Source of the DNA: Cryobacterium sinapicolor
Lineage (GTDB): Bacteria; Actinomycetota; Actinomycetes; Actinomycetales; Microbacteriaceae
Direction: 5' to 3'
Length of the DNA: 39,842 nucleotides
Assembly: GCF_004403465.1 (NCBI RefSeq)
Contig: NZ_SOGQ01000014.1
Location: 1 to 39,842, forward strand
Part shown: in pieces, positions 17,131-25,857 of the stretch
Layout of the letters: each line of letters starts with the position of its first letter
Numbering within the stretch: position 1 is the stretch's first letter
Made by a program: the position numbers and the translations under genes
The notes under the pieces: model-generated
Database searches by the model: none
What the model saw: only the letters and a program-made list of their open reading frames with translations
Told to the model about the DNA's origin: nothing

Positions 17131-18173
17131 CCACTGCCCCGACCCGGCCGCCCGGAAAGGCCGAACGCATCGCCTCCGCGGCGCCGTCCCGCCTGGGCGC
17201 CTTCCTCCGCCTGCGGGAACTGCCGGTCACCGTGGCGCTGATCGCCCTGGTGATCATCACCACCGTGGTGAATCCGCTGTTCCTCAGTCCCCAGGGGGTC
17301 AAGGACCTGCTGCTGAACGCGACCATCGTGATCATCCTCGCCGTCGGCCAGGCCCTCGTGATCATCACCCGCAACGTCGACCTCTCGGTCGGCTCCATCC
17401 TCGGCCTCGTCGCCTTCGGCACCGGCACCCTCTTCGCGACCGTGCCGGGCATCCCGATCGTCGTCGTGTTCCTGGCCGGGATGCTCCTGGGCGCCCTGCT
17501 CGGCGCCATCAACGGCCTCCTGGTGACGGTCGCCAAGGTTCCCGCGCTCGTGATCACCCTCGGCACGCTCTATATCTATCGCGGCCTCAACAACGCCTGG
17601 GCCGGCGGCACGCAGTACTTCGCCGGCGACCGGCCCGACGCGTTCGGTTCGCTCTCGGTCGACACCGTGCTCGGCTTCCCGCTGATCACCCTGATCGCCG
17701 TCGTCGTCGTCGTGATCGTGGCCGTCTACCTGGCGGGCACCCGGCCCGGCCGGGACCTCTATGCGATCGGGTCCGATCCGGATGCCGCGAAACTGTTCGG
17801 CATCCCGGTCAGCCGCCGGGTGTTTCTAGCCTTCCTCACCAACGGTGTTCTGGCCGGCCTCGCCGGGGTGCTCTACGCCAGCCGGTTCAACTCGGTCGGC
17901 GCCACCACCGGCAGCGGACTCGAGCTGGCCGTCGTCGCCGCGGCGGTCGTCGGCGGCGTGGCCATCTTCGGTGGCAGCGGCTCGGTCGTCGGCGCCGCCA
18001 TGGGAGCCCTGCTCCTGACCACCATCACCAGCGCTCTCACGGCCCTGCGGGTCGACAAGTTCTGGCAGGAGGCCATCGTCGGCGTGCTGATCCTCAGCGC
18101 CATCATCATCGACCGGATCGCCAGCGTGCGATCGGCCCGCAAGCTCCGAATCAGTGAGGCCCGTAATGTCTGA
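17127..18173 (+). CDS. rhaP: Rhamnose ABC transporter permease (first)
   Basis: A 348-residue integral membrane protein of the BPD_transp_2 (RbsC-like) family with 8-10 hydrophobic helices. The NVDLSVGSILGLVA motif, GLLVTVAKVPALVITLGTLYIYRGL and the GGVAIFGGSGSVVG block are typical. The N-terminal 30 residues are cytoplasmic. It pairs with rhaQ to form the channel. Its start overlaps the rhaT stop, and its end overlaps the rhaQ start by 8 bases, so translation of the three is probably coupled. Confidence 0.93.
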   Translation: MTTAPTRPPGKAERIASAAPSRLGAFLRLRELPVTVALIALVIITTVVNPLFLSPQGVKDLLLNATIVIILAVGQALVIITRNVDLSVGSILGLVAFGTGTLFATVPGIPIVVVFLAGMLLGALLGAINGLLVTVAKVPALVITLGTLYIYRGLNNAWAGGTQYFAGDRPDAFGSLSVDTVLGFPLITLIAVVVVVIVAVYLAGTRPGRDLYAIGSDPDAAKLFGIPVSRRVFLAFLTNGVLAGLAGVLYASRFNSVGATTGSGLELAVVAAAVVGGVAIFGGSGSVVGAAMGALLLTTITSALTALRVDKFWQEAIVGVLILSAIIIDRIASVRSARKLRISEARNV

Positions 18174-19329
18174 GCCCAGTTCTCCCATCACCCGCAGTTC
18201 ACCGCTGCCGCCGGCGGACAAGATCTCCTCCCTCGACACCCGGCTGATCGACACCACCAAGACCCTGACCACCGAGCCGAAGGGCCGCACCGGGGCTGCG
18301 CGCATCCTGCTCGGCCGCGACGCGATCATGATCTACCTGCTGCTCGCCTTCGTGCTCTACGCCAGCATCGCGATTCCCCGCTTCGCATCCCCGGTCACGG
18401 TCGGCTTCCTGCTGCTCGACGTGATCCCGGTGCTCCTGATCGCCATGCCGATGACCCTGGTCATCATCACGGGCGAGATCGACCTGTCCGTGGCCAGCAT
18501 CGCCGGGCTGACGAGCGCGCTGATGGGGGTGCTCTGGGCCTCCGGCCTCGACATCGGCCTGGTGCTGGCGATCAGCCTCTTCGCCGGTGTGGTGGCCGGA
18601 GCGTTCAACGGGTTCCTGATCGCGGTGGTCGGGTTGCCGTCTCTGGCGGTCACCATCGGCACCCTGGCGCTCTATCGGGGGCTGGCGCTCGTGGTGATCG
18701 GCGACAACGCCGTCGCCAACTTCCCGCCCGGGCTCACCGCGTTCTTCACCTCGAAGATCGGCGGCACGGGTATCCCGACCGTGATGATCGGCGTCGTCGC
18801 CGTGGCCCTGTTCTTCGGGGTGCTGCTGCACCTGACCCCGTTCGGCCGCGGCCTGTACGCCATCGGCTTCAGCAAGGAGGCCGCGACCTTCGTCGGCATC
18901 CGGGTGGCCCGCGCGAAGTTCTGGCTCTACGTGGGCACCGGGTCGGTGTCGGCGCTCGCCGGGATCTACTGGACCCTGCGCTACTCCAGCGCCCGCAGCG
19001 ACAACGCCAGCGGGCTCGAGCTCACGGTGATCGCGGCCGTGCTCCTCGGCGGGGTGTCGATCTTCGGCGGCAAGGGTTCGATCCCCGGGGTCATCGCTGG
19101 CGTCCTCCTGATCGGGACCATCAATTTCTCCCTTCGGCTTGAGCGGATCTCCGACGTGGTGCTCATCATCGTCACCGGATCTTTGCTGATCGCATCCGTT
19201 GTCGCACCGAGCGTTTTCGAGGCGCTCCAACGCTGGCGGCACGGCCGCCGGATGCACAAAACACTTCCCCAGGTACCTGCCTCGGGAGCAACCAGCGCCA
19301 CCGCACCTGGCGTCCAGGAAAGGAAATGA
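18166..19329 (+). CDS. rhaQ: Rhamnose ABC transporter permease (second)
   Basis: A 387-residue permease of the same family as rhaP, with a longer cytoplasmic N-terminus (about 45 residues) and a roughly 30-residue polar C-terminal tail. Motifs include GEIDLSVASIAGLTSA, GLPSLAVTIGTLALYRGLA and GGVSIFGGKGSIPG. The ATG at 18166 lies inside the last codons of rhaP, with AGTGAGG upstream. The stop at 19327-19329 is two bases before the chosen rhaS start. Confidence 0.93.
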   Translation: MSEPSSPITRSSPLPPADKISSLDTRLIDTTKTLTTEPKGRTGAARILLGRDAIMIYLLLAFVLYASIAIPRFASPVTVGFLLLDVIPVLLIAMPMTLVIITGEIDLSVASIAGLTSALMGVLWASGLDIGLVLAISLFAGVVAGAFNGFLIAVVGLPSLAVTIGTLALYRGLALVVIGDNAVANFPPGLTAFFTSKIGGTGIPTVMIGVVAVALFFGVLLHLTPFGRGLYAIGFSKEAATFVGIRVARAKFWLYVGTGSVSALAGIYWTLRYSSARSDNASGLELTVIAAVLLGGVSIFGGKGSIPGVIAGVLLIGTINFSLRLERISDVVLIIVTGSLLIASVVAPSVFEALQRWRHGRRMHKTLPQVPASGATSATAPGVQERK

Positions 19330-19331
19330 CA

Positions 19332-20411
19332 ATGGAGTTCATTCGCAATCACACCCGGAAAGGTGCGTCAGCCCGGCGCCTCGCGTCGGTGACCGCGGTC
19401 GTCGCGGCCGTCGCACTACTCGCCGGCTGCGCCTCCGACACCGGCACCAACACCGGCACCGACTCGGGCGCCGGCGGCGGAACCGACGGCGACCTCAGCA
19501 TCACCTTCATCCCCAAGCAGCTCAACAACCCCTACACCGACGTGGTGCTCGGCGGCGGCGAGGCCGGCGCCGAAGAGGCCGGCTTCGCCGCGACCGAGGT
19601 CGTCGGCCCGCTCGAGGCCAGCGCGTCCAGCCAGGTGTCCTTCATCAACGCGGAGACCCAGGCCGGCACATCCGTCATCGTGATCGCCGCAAACGACCCG
19701 GATGCCGTGGGCCCGGCCCTCGAAGAAGCCAGAGCCGCGGGCGCCAAGATCGTCGCCTTCGACTCGGACACCAACCCGAAATACCGTGACGTGTTCATCA
19801 GCCAGGTCGTCGCCAAGGACGTCGCCCTGATCCAGGTCGAGCTGATCGCCGAACAGATCGGCGGCTCCGGTGAGATCGCGATCCTGTCGGCCACCGCGAA
19901 CGCCACCAACCAGAACGAGTGGATCAAGTTCATGGAGGAGGAGCTCGCCGCCAACCCCGCGTACAAGGACATCACCCTGGTGGCGAAGGTCTACGGCGAC
20001 GACGACGACACGAAGTCGTTCCAGGAGGCCCAGGGCCTGATGCAGGCCTACCCGAACCTCAAGGGCATCATCTCGCCCACGACGGTCGGCATCGCCGCCA
20101 CGGCCCGCTACCTCTCGACCTCGGAGTACAAGGGCAAGGTCGCGTTGACCGGGCTCGGCCTGCCGAACGAGATGCGCCCCTTCGTCAAGGACGAAACCGT
20201 CACCGCGTTCGCCCTCTGGGACCCGGCACAGCTCGGCTACGTCGCCGCGTTCGCCGGCAAGGCGCTCGCCGACGGCGACATGACCGGCGCCGAGGGTGAC
20301 ACCTTCGAGGCCGGCGAGCTGGGCGAGCGCGAGGTCGGAGCCGACGGCATCGTCATCGTCGGCCCGCCGACGGTCTTCGACGCCGCCAACATCGACGAGT
20401 ACGACTTCTAG
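19332..20411 (+). CDS. rhaS: Rhamnose-binding lipoprotein
   Basis: The substrate-binding subunit, 359 residues, anchored outside the membrane. The signal peptide has RRLASVTAVVAAVALLAGC, with the lipobox LAGC and the acylated cysteine at C33, followed by a Gly/Thr linker. The mature part is a periplasmic-binding type I fold (FIPKQLNNPYTDVVLGGGE, VIAANDPDAVGPAL, AFDSDTNP), as in RhaS of Rhizobium. The ATG at 19332 is preferred to 19326 because AGGA at 19320-19324 would otherwise be too close. A strong hairpin follows the gene, which may raise its transcript level relative to downstream enzymes. Confidence 0.94.
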   Translation: MEFIRNHTRKGASARRLASVTAVVAAVALLAGCASDTGTNTGTDSGAGGGTDGDLSITFIPKQLNNPYTDVVLGGGEAGAEEAGFAATEVVGPLEASASSQVSFINAETQAGTSVIVIAANDPDAVGPALEEARAAGAKIVAFDSDTNPKYRDVFISQVVAKDVALIQVELIAEQIGGSGEIAILSATANATNQNEWIKFMEEELAANPAYKDITLVAKVYGDDDDTKSFQEAQGLMQAYPNLKGIISPTTVGIAATARYLSTSEYKGKVALTGLGLPNEMRPFVKDETVTAFALWDPAQLGYVAAFAGKALADGDMTGAEGDTFEAGELGEREVGADGIVIVGPPTVFDAANIDEYDF

Positions 20412-20439
20412 GTCGTCCTCGCACCGAACCGCAGCACCC

Positions 20440-20473
20440 GTGAGGGGCGGATGCCCAGGCATCCGTCCCTCAC
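20440..20473 (+). terminator. Intra-operon hairpin after rhaS
   Basis: A 16-bp stem starting GTGAGGG and ending CCCTCAC, with one G-U pair and a two-base loop. It has no T tract, so it looks like an RNA-stability or partial-termination element and not a full stop. It separates the transporter genes from the enzyme genes. Confidence 0.6.
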
Positions 20474-20499
20474 CCCCTCACCTTCACCAGGAGCCAGCC

Positions 20500-21960
20500 A
20501 TGAACGAGAATTTTCGCCGCTCGGCCAGCGAACTGCTGGCGCCGAAGAAGCGCAGACCCACCCGGATCGGGTTGGTCTCCGGGGGGCTCGGCGCCTATTG
20601 GCCGCAGTTCCCCGACCTGCTGCCGGAGCTTCAGGCATCCGCCCGCTATGTCACCGAACGCTTCACCCGGCTCGATACCGAGGTGGTCGACGTCGGGTTC
20701 ATCTCCGACCCGCAGGAAGCGGGCATTGCCGCCGAGAAACTGCGGCTGGCCGACTGCGATTTGATCGTGGTGTTCCTCGCCACCTACCTGACCTCGTCCA
20801 TGGTGCTGCCGATCGCGCAGCGGGCGAAGACGCCCGTGCTGGTGATCGACCTGCAGCCGACCGAGGCCATGGACCACTCCGCCTTCGACACCGGACAGTG
20901 GCTCGCCTACTGCGGCCAGTGCCCGGTGCCCGAGGTCGCGAACGTGTTCCGCCGGGCCGGCATCCCGTTTCGTTCGGTGTCCGGATACCTCCGCCAGGAG
21001 AGCGCCTGGGACCGCATCATCTCGTGGGTGCACGCGGCCGGCGTGCGCGCCACGCTCCGCACCGCCCGGCATGGCTTGATGGGCCACCTCTACCCCGGAA
21101 TGCTGGATGTCTCCACCGACCTCAGCAGCGTCTCCGCGACCTTCGGCTCCCATGTCGAGGTGCTCGAATTCGACGACCTCCGCGAGCGTGTCAACGAGGT
21201 GACGGATGCCCAGATCGCCGACCGTATTCTCCTCGCCAGGGAGCTGTTCCAGGTTGACGCCTCCGTCAACGAGGAGGATTTCGCCTGGGGCGCGAAGGTC
21301 TCCGTGGGCCTTGACGGGCTCGTGGCGGACTTCGATCTCGATTCGCTCGCCTACTACCATCGCGGCCTCGCCGGCGAGCAGCACGAGCGACTCGGTGCCG
21401 GCATGATCCTCGGCGCCTCGATCCTGACGGACCGCGGCATCCCGATGGCGGGGGAGTACGAACTCCGTACCTCGATCGCGATGCTCGCCAGCCACGCGAT
21501 CGGTGCCGGTGGCTCGTTCACCGAGATCCAGGCACTCAACTTCTTTGACGGCGTGGTTGAGATGGGCCACGACGGTCCCGCGCACCTCGCGGTCAGCGCA
21601 CGGGACCCGCTGCTGCGTGGGCTCGGCATCTACCACGGCAAGCGCGGCTGGGGGGTCTCGGTGGAGTTCGACGTGACGCCGGGCCCGGTGACCACCTTCG
21701 GCATCGGGCAGGACCCCGACGGCCGCTACGTATTCATCACCGCTGAGGGCGAGGTCGTGCCCGGGCCGCTGCTCGCCATCGGGAACACCACCTCCCGCGT
21801 CGATTTCGGCGGCGACCCCGGCGTCTGGGTGGATGAGTGGAGCCAGAGCGGCATCGGTCATCACTGGGCCCTCTGCCTCGGGCACCGCGCCGGCGACATC
21901 AAGGCCGCCGCGAGCCTGCTCGGCCTCGAACACCGCCACGTCGATCTCGGGGGGCGGTAG
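20500..21960 (+). CDS. L-arabinose/L-fucose isomerase family protein
   Basis: A 486-residue protein with the fold of AraA and FucI sugar isomerases. Candidate Mn-binding and catalytic residues are present: E319 (GEYELR), E342 and E354 (EIQALNFFDGVVEMGHD), H357, and H454-H455 (GIGHHWAL). The N-terminal Rossmann-like half has GLVSGGLGAYWPQF and VVFLATYL. AGGAG precedes the ATG at 20500 at six bases. It sits inside the rhamnose operon although a dedicated rhamnose isomerase (rhaI) is encoded further on. Its substrate is therefore open: a related 6-deoxy sugar such as L-fucose, L-arabinose found with rhamnose in plant polymers, or a second rhamnose isomerase. The rhaM start follows three bases after its stop. 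Confidence 0.85.
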   Translation: MNENFRRSASELLAPKKRRPTRIGLVSGGLGAYWPQFPDLLPELQASARYVTERFTRLDTEVVDVGFISDPQEAGIAAEKLRLADCDLIVVFLATYLTSSMVLPIAQRAKTPVLVIDLQPTEAMDHSAFDTGQWLAYCGQCPVPEVANVFRRAGIPFRSVSGYLRQESAWDRIISWVHAAGVRATLRTARHGLMGHLYPGMLDVSTDLSSVSATFGSHVEVLEFDDLRERVNEVTDAQIADRILLARELFQVDASVNEEDFAWGAKVSVGLDGLVADFDLDSLAYYHRGLAGEQHERLGAGMILGASILTDRGIPMAGEYELRTSIAMLASHAIGAGGSFTEIQALNFFDGVVEMGHDGPAHLAVSARDPLLRGLGIYHGKRGWGVSVEFDVTPGPVTTFGIGQDPDGRYVFITAEGEVVPGPLLAIGNTTSRVDFGGDPGVWVDEWSQSGIGHHWALCLGHRAGDIKAAASLLGLEHRHVDLGGR

Positions 21961-21963
21961 CCC

Positions 21964-22350
21964 GTGCAGCGCGTGTGCTTCCAGCTGCAGGTCAAACCGG
22001 ACCGCATAGAGGAATACACCCGACGGCATGCTTCCGTCTGGCCGGAGATGCTACGGGCCCTTCACGAGACCGGCTGGCAGAACTACTCTCTGTTCCTCCG
22101 CCCCGACGGCATCCTGATCGGGTATTTCGAGACCGATTCCCTCGCGGCGGCGCAGGCGGGGATGGCGGCCACTGAGGTGAATGTCCGCTGGCAGGCCGCG
22201 ATGGCCGAGTTCTTCGAGAATCTCGAGGGCTCTCCCGACGAGGGCTTCGTGCGTCTTGCCGAGGTGTTCCACCTCGAGGACCAGCTCGCCGCTCTTGACG
22301 CGGTTGACACGATTCATTTGGAATTCACACCGACCCCCACAGAGAAGTGA
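21964..22350 (+). CDS. rhaM: L-rhamnose mutarotase
   Basis: Interconverts the alpha and beta anomers of L-rhamnose so the isomerase receives its anomer. The 128-residue protein starts VQRVCFQLQVKPDRIEEYTRRHASVWPEM; the RRH..WPE block carries the expected catalytic His, followed by NYSLFLRPDG and NVRWQAAMAEFF. It is somewhat longer than E. coli RhaM (104) because of a C-terminal extension. The GTG at 21964 is the only start that keeps the RhaM N-terminus. It sits between the two isomerase genes. Confidence 0.93.
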   Translation: MQRVCFQLQVKPDRIEEYTRRHASVWPEMLRALHETGWQNYSLFLRPDGILIGYFETDSLAAAQAGMAATEVNVRWQAAMAEFFENLEGSPDEGFVRLAEVFHLEDQLAALDAVDTIHLEFTPTPTEK

Positions 22351-22357
22351 CACGACG

Positions 22358-23524
22358 ATGACGAGATTCGACACCATCACCACCCAGCTCGCGGCGCAGG
22401 CCATTGAGCTGCCCTCCTGGGCCTTCGGCAATTCGGGCACCCGGTTCAAGGTGTTCTCCACCCCCGGCACGCCGCGCACCATCCAGGAGAAGATCGCCGA
22501 CGCCGCCCAGGTGAACGAATACACCGGGCTGGCGCCGAAAGTCGCGCTGCACATCCCCTGGGACAAGGTCGACGACTACGCGGCGCTCCGCGACTACGCC
22601 GGCGAGCGCGGGCTGGCGCTCGGAACCGTCAACTCCAACACTTTCCAGGACGATGCCTACAAGTTCGGCAGCCTCACCCACACGGATGCCGCGGTGCGGC
22701 AGAAGGCTATCGACCACCACTTCGAGTGCATCGACATCATGCACGCGACCGGATCCGCCGACCTCAAGATCTGGCTTGCCGACGGCACCAATTACCCCGG
22801 CCAGGGTGATATCCGCGGCCGGCAGGACCGCCTCGCCGCCTCCCTCGGCGCGATCTACGCCCGGCTCGGGGACAGCCAGCGTCTCGTGCTGGAGTATAAA
22901 TTCTTCGAGCCGGCTTTCTATCACACGGATGTCCCCGACTGGGGAACCAGCTACGCCCAGGTCGCGGCCCTCGGTGACAAGGCCCTGGTCTGCCTCGACA
23001 CCGGCCACCACGCCCCCGGCACCAACATCGAGTTCATCGTCGCTCAGCTGCTGCGCCTCGGAAAGCTTGGCTCCTTCGACTTCAACTCCCGCTTCTACGC
23101 CGACGACGACCTGATCGTGGGTGCGGCCGACCCGTTCCAGCTGTTCCGCATCCTCTACGAGGTCATCCGCGGTGACGGCTTCGGCCCCGACTCCACCGTG
23201 GCGTTCATGCTCGACCAGTGCCACAACGTGGAGGACAAGATCCCCGGCCAGATCCGCTCGGTGCTGAACGTGCAGGAGATGACGGCGCGCGCGCTGCTAA
23301 TCGACCGCGAGGCGCTCACCGCGGCTCAGGAATCCGGCGACGTGCTCGGCGCCAACGGCCTGCTGATGGACGCCTTCTACACGGATGTGCGCGGGGACCT
23401 GGCCGCCTGGCGCGAGTCTCGAGGTCTGGCGGCCGACCCCATGGTCGCCTACGCGGCATCCGGTTACCAGCAGCAGGTCGCGGCCGACCGCGTCGGCGGC
23501 ACCCAGGCCGGCTGGGGCGCCTGA
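22358..23524 (+). CDS. rhaI: L-rhamnose isomerase
   Basis: Converts L-rhamnose to L-rhamnulose. At 388 residues it is of the TIM-barrel RhaI type found in Pseudomonas stutzeri and many actinobacteria, not the E. coli RhaA type. Metal-binding blocks are visible: LEYKFFEPAFYHTDVPDWG (Glu), CLDTGHHAPGTNIE (Asp, His) and DFNSRFYADDDL (Asp residues). DLKIWLADGTNYPGQ is also characteristic. The ATG at 22358 lies eight bases after rhaM, with GAAGTGA upstream. A long inverted repeat follows the gene. Confidence 0.94.
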   Translation: MTRFDTITTQLAAQAIELPSWAFGNSGTRFKVFSTPGTPRTIQEKIADAAQVNEYTGLAPKVALHIPWDKVDDYAALRDYAGERGLALGTVNSNTFQDDAYKFGSLTHTDAAVRQKAIDHHFECIDIMHATGSADLKIWLADGTNYPGQGDIRGRQDRLAASLGAIYARLGDSQRLVLEYKFFEPAFYHTDVPDWGTSYAQVAALGDKALVCLDTGHHAPGTNIEFIVAQLLRLGKLGSFDFNSRFYADDDLIVGAADPFQLFRILYEVIRGDGFGPDSTVAFMLDQCHNVEDKIPGQIRSVLNVQEMTARALLIDREALTAAQESGDVLGANGLLMDAFYTDVRGDLAAWRESRGLAADPMVAYAASGYQQQVAADRVGGTQAGWGA

Positions 23525-23538
23525 CAACTCTCCTGATA

Positions 23539-23596
23539 GTTCCCGTTCCGGTCGAGAGTGCCCGTTGCGCCGGTCACTCTCGATCGGAACGGGAAC
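23539..23596. repeat. 22-bp inverted repeat between rhaI and rhaD
   Basis: The arms 23539-23560 (starting GTTCCCGTTCCGG) and 23575-23596 (ending CGGAACGGGAAC) match at 21 of 22 positions, with one G-U capable mismatch and a 14-base loop. There is no T tract. It could be an mRNA-stabilising hairpin or a copy of an intergenic repeat family; a partly similar element lies after rhaD. Confidence 0.8.
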
Positions 23597-23672
23597 ACTC
23601 GCACTCGCCGCACGGGACGGCTCGACCCTCCTCCGCCCTCTCACTCCTCGTTCAGACCCTGGAAAGCAGATC

Positions 23673-25712
23673 ATGACCATCAATCCCTCCGCTGCGGCGC
23701 TCATCGCCCGGTCCAACCGCCTCGGCGCCGACCCGCGAAACACGAACTACGCCGGCGGCAACACCTCCGCCAAGGGCACCGAGATCGACCCCGTCACGGG
23801 AGAGACGATCGAGCTGCTCTGGGTCAAGGGGTCCGGGGGTGACCTCGGCACCCTCACCGAGTCCGGCCTGGCCGTGCTGCGCCTCGACCGGATGCGCGCC
23901 CTCGCCGGCGTCTATCCCGGACTCGACCGGGAGGACGAGATGGTCGCGGCCCTCGACTACACCCTGCACGGCAAGGGAGGCGCGGCCCCCTCCATCGACA
24001 CGCCCATGCACGGGCTCGTCGATGCCGCGCACGTCGACCATCTGCACCCCGACTCCGGCATCGCGATCGCCACCGCCGCCGACGGGGAGGCGCTCACGAC
24101 CACCATCTTCGGCGACAGGGTGGCGTGGGTGCCCTGGCGCCGGCCGGGCTTCCAGCTCGGCCTCGACATCGCCGCGATCAGGGATGCCAACCCGCAGGCC
24201 GTCGGCTGCATCCTCGGCGGCCACGGCATCACCGCCTGGGGCGACACGAGCGATGAGGCCGAGGCCAACTCGCTCCGGATCATCGAGACCGCCGCCGCCT
24301 TCATCGCCCACCACTCCCAGGCCGAGCCGTTCGGCCCGGAACTGGCCGGTTTCATCCCGCTCGCGCCCGCGGAGCGTCGCGCCAAGGCGGCCGCCCTCGC
24401 CCCGACGCTCCGCGGTCTGGTGTCGACGGATGCCGTCAAGGTCGGGCACTTCACGGATGCCCCCGAGGTGCTCGACTTCCTGTCCCGGGCCGGGCACCCC
24501 CGCCTGGCGGCCCTCGGCACGAGCTGCCCCGACCACTTCCTGCGCACGAAGGTGAAGCCGCTGCTGCTCGACCTGCCGGCCGGCGCATCCGTCGACGACT
24601 CCCTCACCCGCCTGCAGGAACTGCACGAGCAGTACCGGGCCGACTACCAGGCCTACTACGACCGGAACGCGGGGCCCGAGTCGCCCGCGATCCGCGGCGC
24701 GGACCCCTTGATCGTGCTCATCCCGGGCGTCGGCATGTTCAGCTACGGCGCGAACAAGCAGACCGCGCGGGTCGCCGGCGAGTTCTATCTCAACGCCATC
24801 AACGTGATGCGCGGCGCCGAGGGGCTCTCCACCTACGCGCCCATCAACGAGGCCGAGAAGTTCAAGATCGAGTACTGGGCGCTCGAAGAGGCCAAGCTGC
24901 AGCGGATGCCCGCGCCCCGGCCACTCGCCGGCCGCGTCGCCTTGGTGACCGGGGCGGCATCCGGCATCGGCAAGGCCATCGCCACCCGCCTCGCGGCCGA
25001 GGGAGCCTGCGTCGTGATCGCCGACCTCGACCTCTCGAAGGCACAGGCTGCGGCGGCCGAGATCGGGTCGGCCGATGTCGCGATCGGCGTGCAGGCGAAC
25101 GTCACCGACGAGGCCCAGGTGCAGGCATCCGTCGACGCGGCCCTGCTCGCGTTCGGCGGCCTCGACCTCGTCGTCAACAACGCCGGCCTCTCGCTCTCCA
25201 AATCGCTGCTGGAGACCACCGTCGCCGACTGGGACCTGCAGCACAATGTGATGGCCAAGGGCTCGTTCTTGGTCTCCCGAGCCGCTGCCCGGGTGCTGAT
25301 CGAGCAGAAGCTCGGCGGCGACATCGTCTACATCTCGTCGAAGAACTCGGTCTTCGCGGGCCCGAACAACATCGCCTATTCGGCAACCAAGGCTGACCAG
25401 GCGCACCAGGTGCGGCTGCTCGCGGCCGAGCTCGGCGAGTACGGCGTGAAGGTCAACGGCATCAACCCCGACGGGGTCGTGCGCGGCTCGGGCATCTTCG
25501 CCGGAGGCTGGGGCGCCAAGCGCGCCGCCGTCTACGGCGTGCCGGAGGAGGAGCTCGGCACGTACTACGCGCAGCGCACCCTGCTCAAGCGCGAGGTGCT
25601 GCCGGAGAACGTCGCCAATGCGGTCTTCGTGCTCTGCACGAGCGACCTCAGCCACACCACCGGGCTGCACATCCCGGTCGACGCCGGCGTCGCCGCCGCG
25701 TTCCTGCGATGA
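23673..25712 (+). CDS. rhaD: Bifunctional rhamnulose-1-phosphate aldolase / short-chain dehydrogenase
   Basis: A 679-residue fusion. Residues 1-410 are a class II aldolase domain with zinc ligands H120, H123 or H125 (HVDHLHPDS) and H184 (GGHGITAWG), which splits L-rhamnulose 1-phosphate into dihydroxyacetone phosphate and L-lactaldehyde. Residues 420-679 are an SDR with VTGAASGIG at 425-433, NNAG, and active-site Y569-x3-K573 (YSATK), which should oxidise or reduce L-lactaldehyde. This fusion (RhaEW/RhaD type) is common in soil bacteria. The ATG at 23673 follows GGAAAG at about 10 bases. Inverted repeats lie on both sides of the gene. Confidence 0.95.
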   Translation: MTINPSAAALIARSNRLGADPRNTNYAGGNTSAKGTEIDPVTGETIELLWVKGSGGDLGTLTESGLAVLRLDRMRALAGVYPGLDREDEMVAALDYTLHGKGGAAPSIDTPMHGLVDAAHVDHLHPDSGIAIATAADGEALTTTIFGDRVAWVPWRRPGFQLGLDIAAIRDANPQAVGCILGGHGITAWGDTSDEAEANSLRIIETAAAFIAHHSQAEPFGPELAGFIPLAPAERRAKAAALAPTLRGLVSTDAVKVGHFTDAPEVLDFLSRAGHPRLAALGTSCPDHFLRTKVKPLLLDLPAGASVDDSLTRLQELHEQYRADYQAYYDRNAGPESPAIRGADPLIVLIPGVGMFSYGANKQTARVAGEFYLNAINVMRGAEGLSTYAPINEAEKFKIEYWALEEAKLQRMPAPRPLAGRVALVTGAASGIGKAIATRLAAEGACVVIADLDLSKAQAAAAEIGSADVAIGVQANVTDEAQVQASVDAALLAFGGLDLVVNNAGLSLSKSLLETTVADWDLQHNVMAKGSFLVSRAAARVLIEQKLGGDIVYISSKNSVFAGPNNIAYSATKADQAHQVRLLAAELGEYGVKVNGINPDGVVRGSGIFAGGWGAKRAAVYGVPEEELGTYYAQRTLLKREVLPENVANAVFVLCTSDLSHTTGLHIPVDAGVAAAFLR

Positions 25713-25735
25713 GCACCGCCGAGTTCGGCTCTCGT

Positions 25736-25771
25736 GGTCGAGCCCTACGGTTTCGCCTGTCGCACTCGACC
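25736..25771. repeat. Inverted repeat after rhaD, related to the rhaI-rhaD element
   Basis: GGTCGAG (25736-25742) and CTCGACC (25765-25771) form a dyad, followed by GGAACCGG. The CTCGACCGGAAC string resembles the right arm of the 23539-23596 element, suggesting both belong to one repeat family that brackets rhaD. Confidence 0.45.
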
Positions 25772-25857
25772 GGAACCGGCGATCTCGGCGAACTTGGTGA
25801 TCTTGGCGCGGGCGGCGCGGGCAGCGCGGGCCTGCCCGGGTCGGCAGGGCTCGGCTC

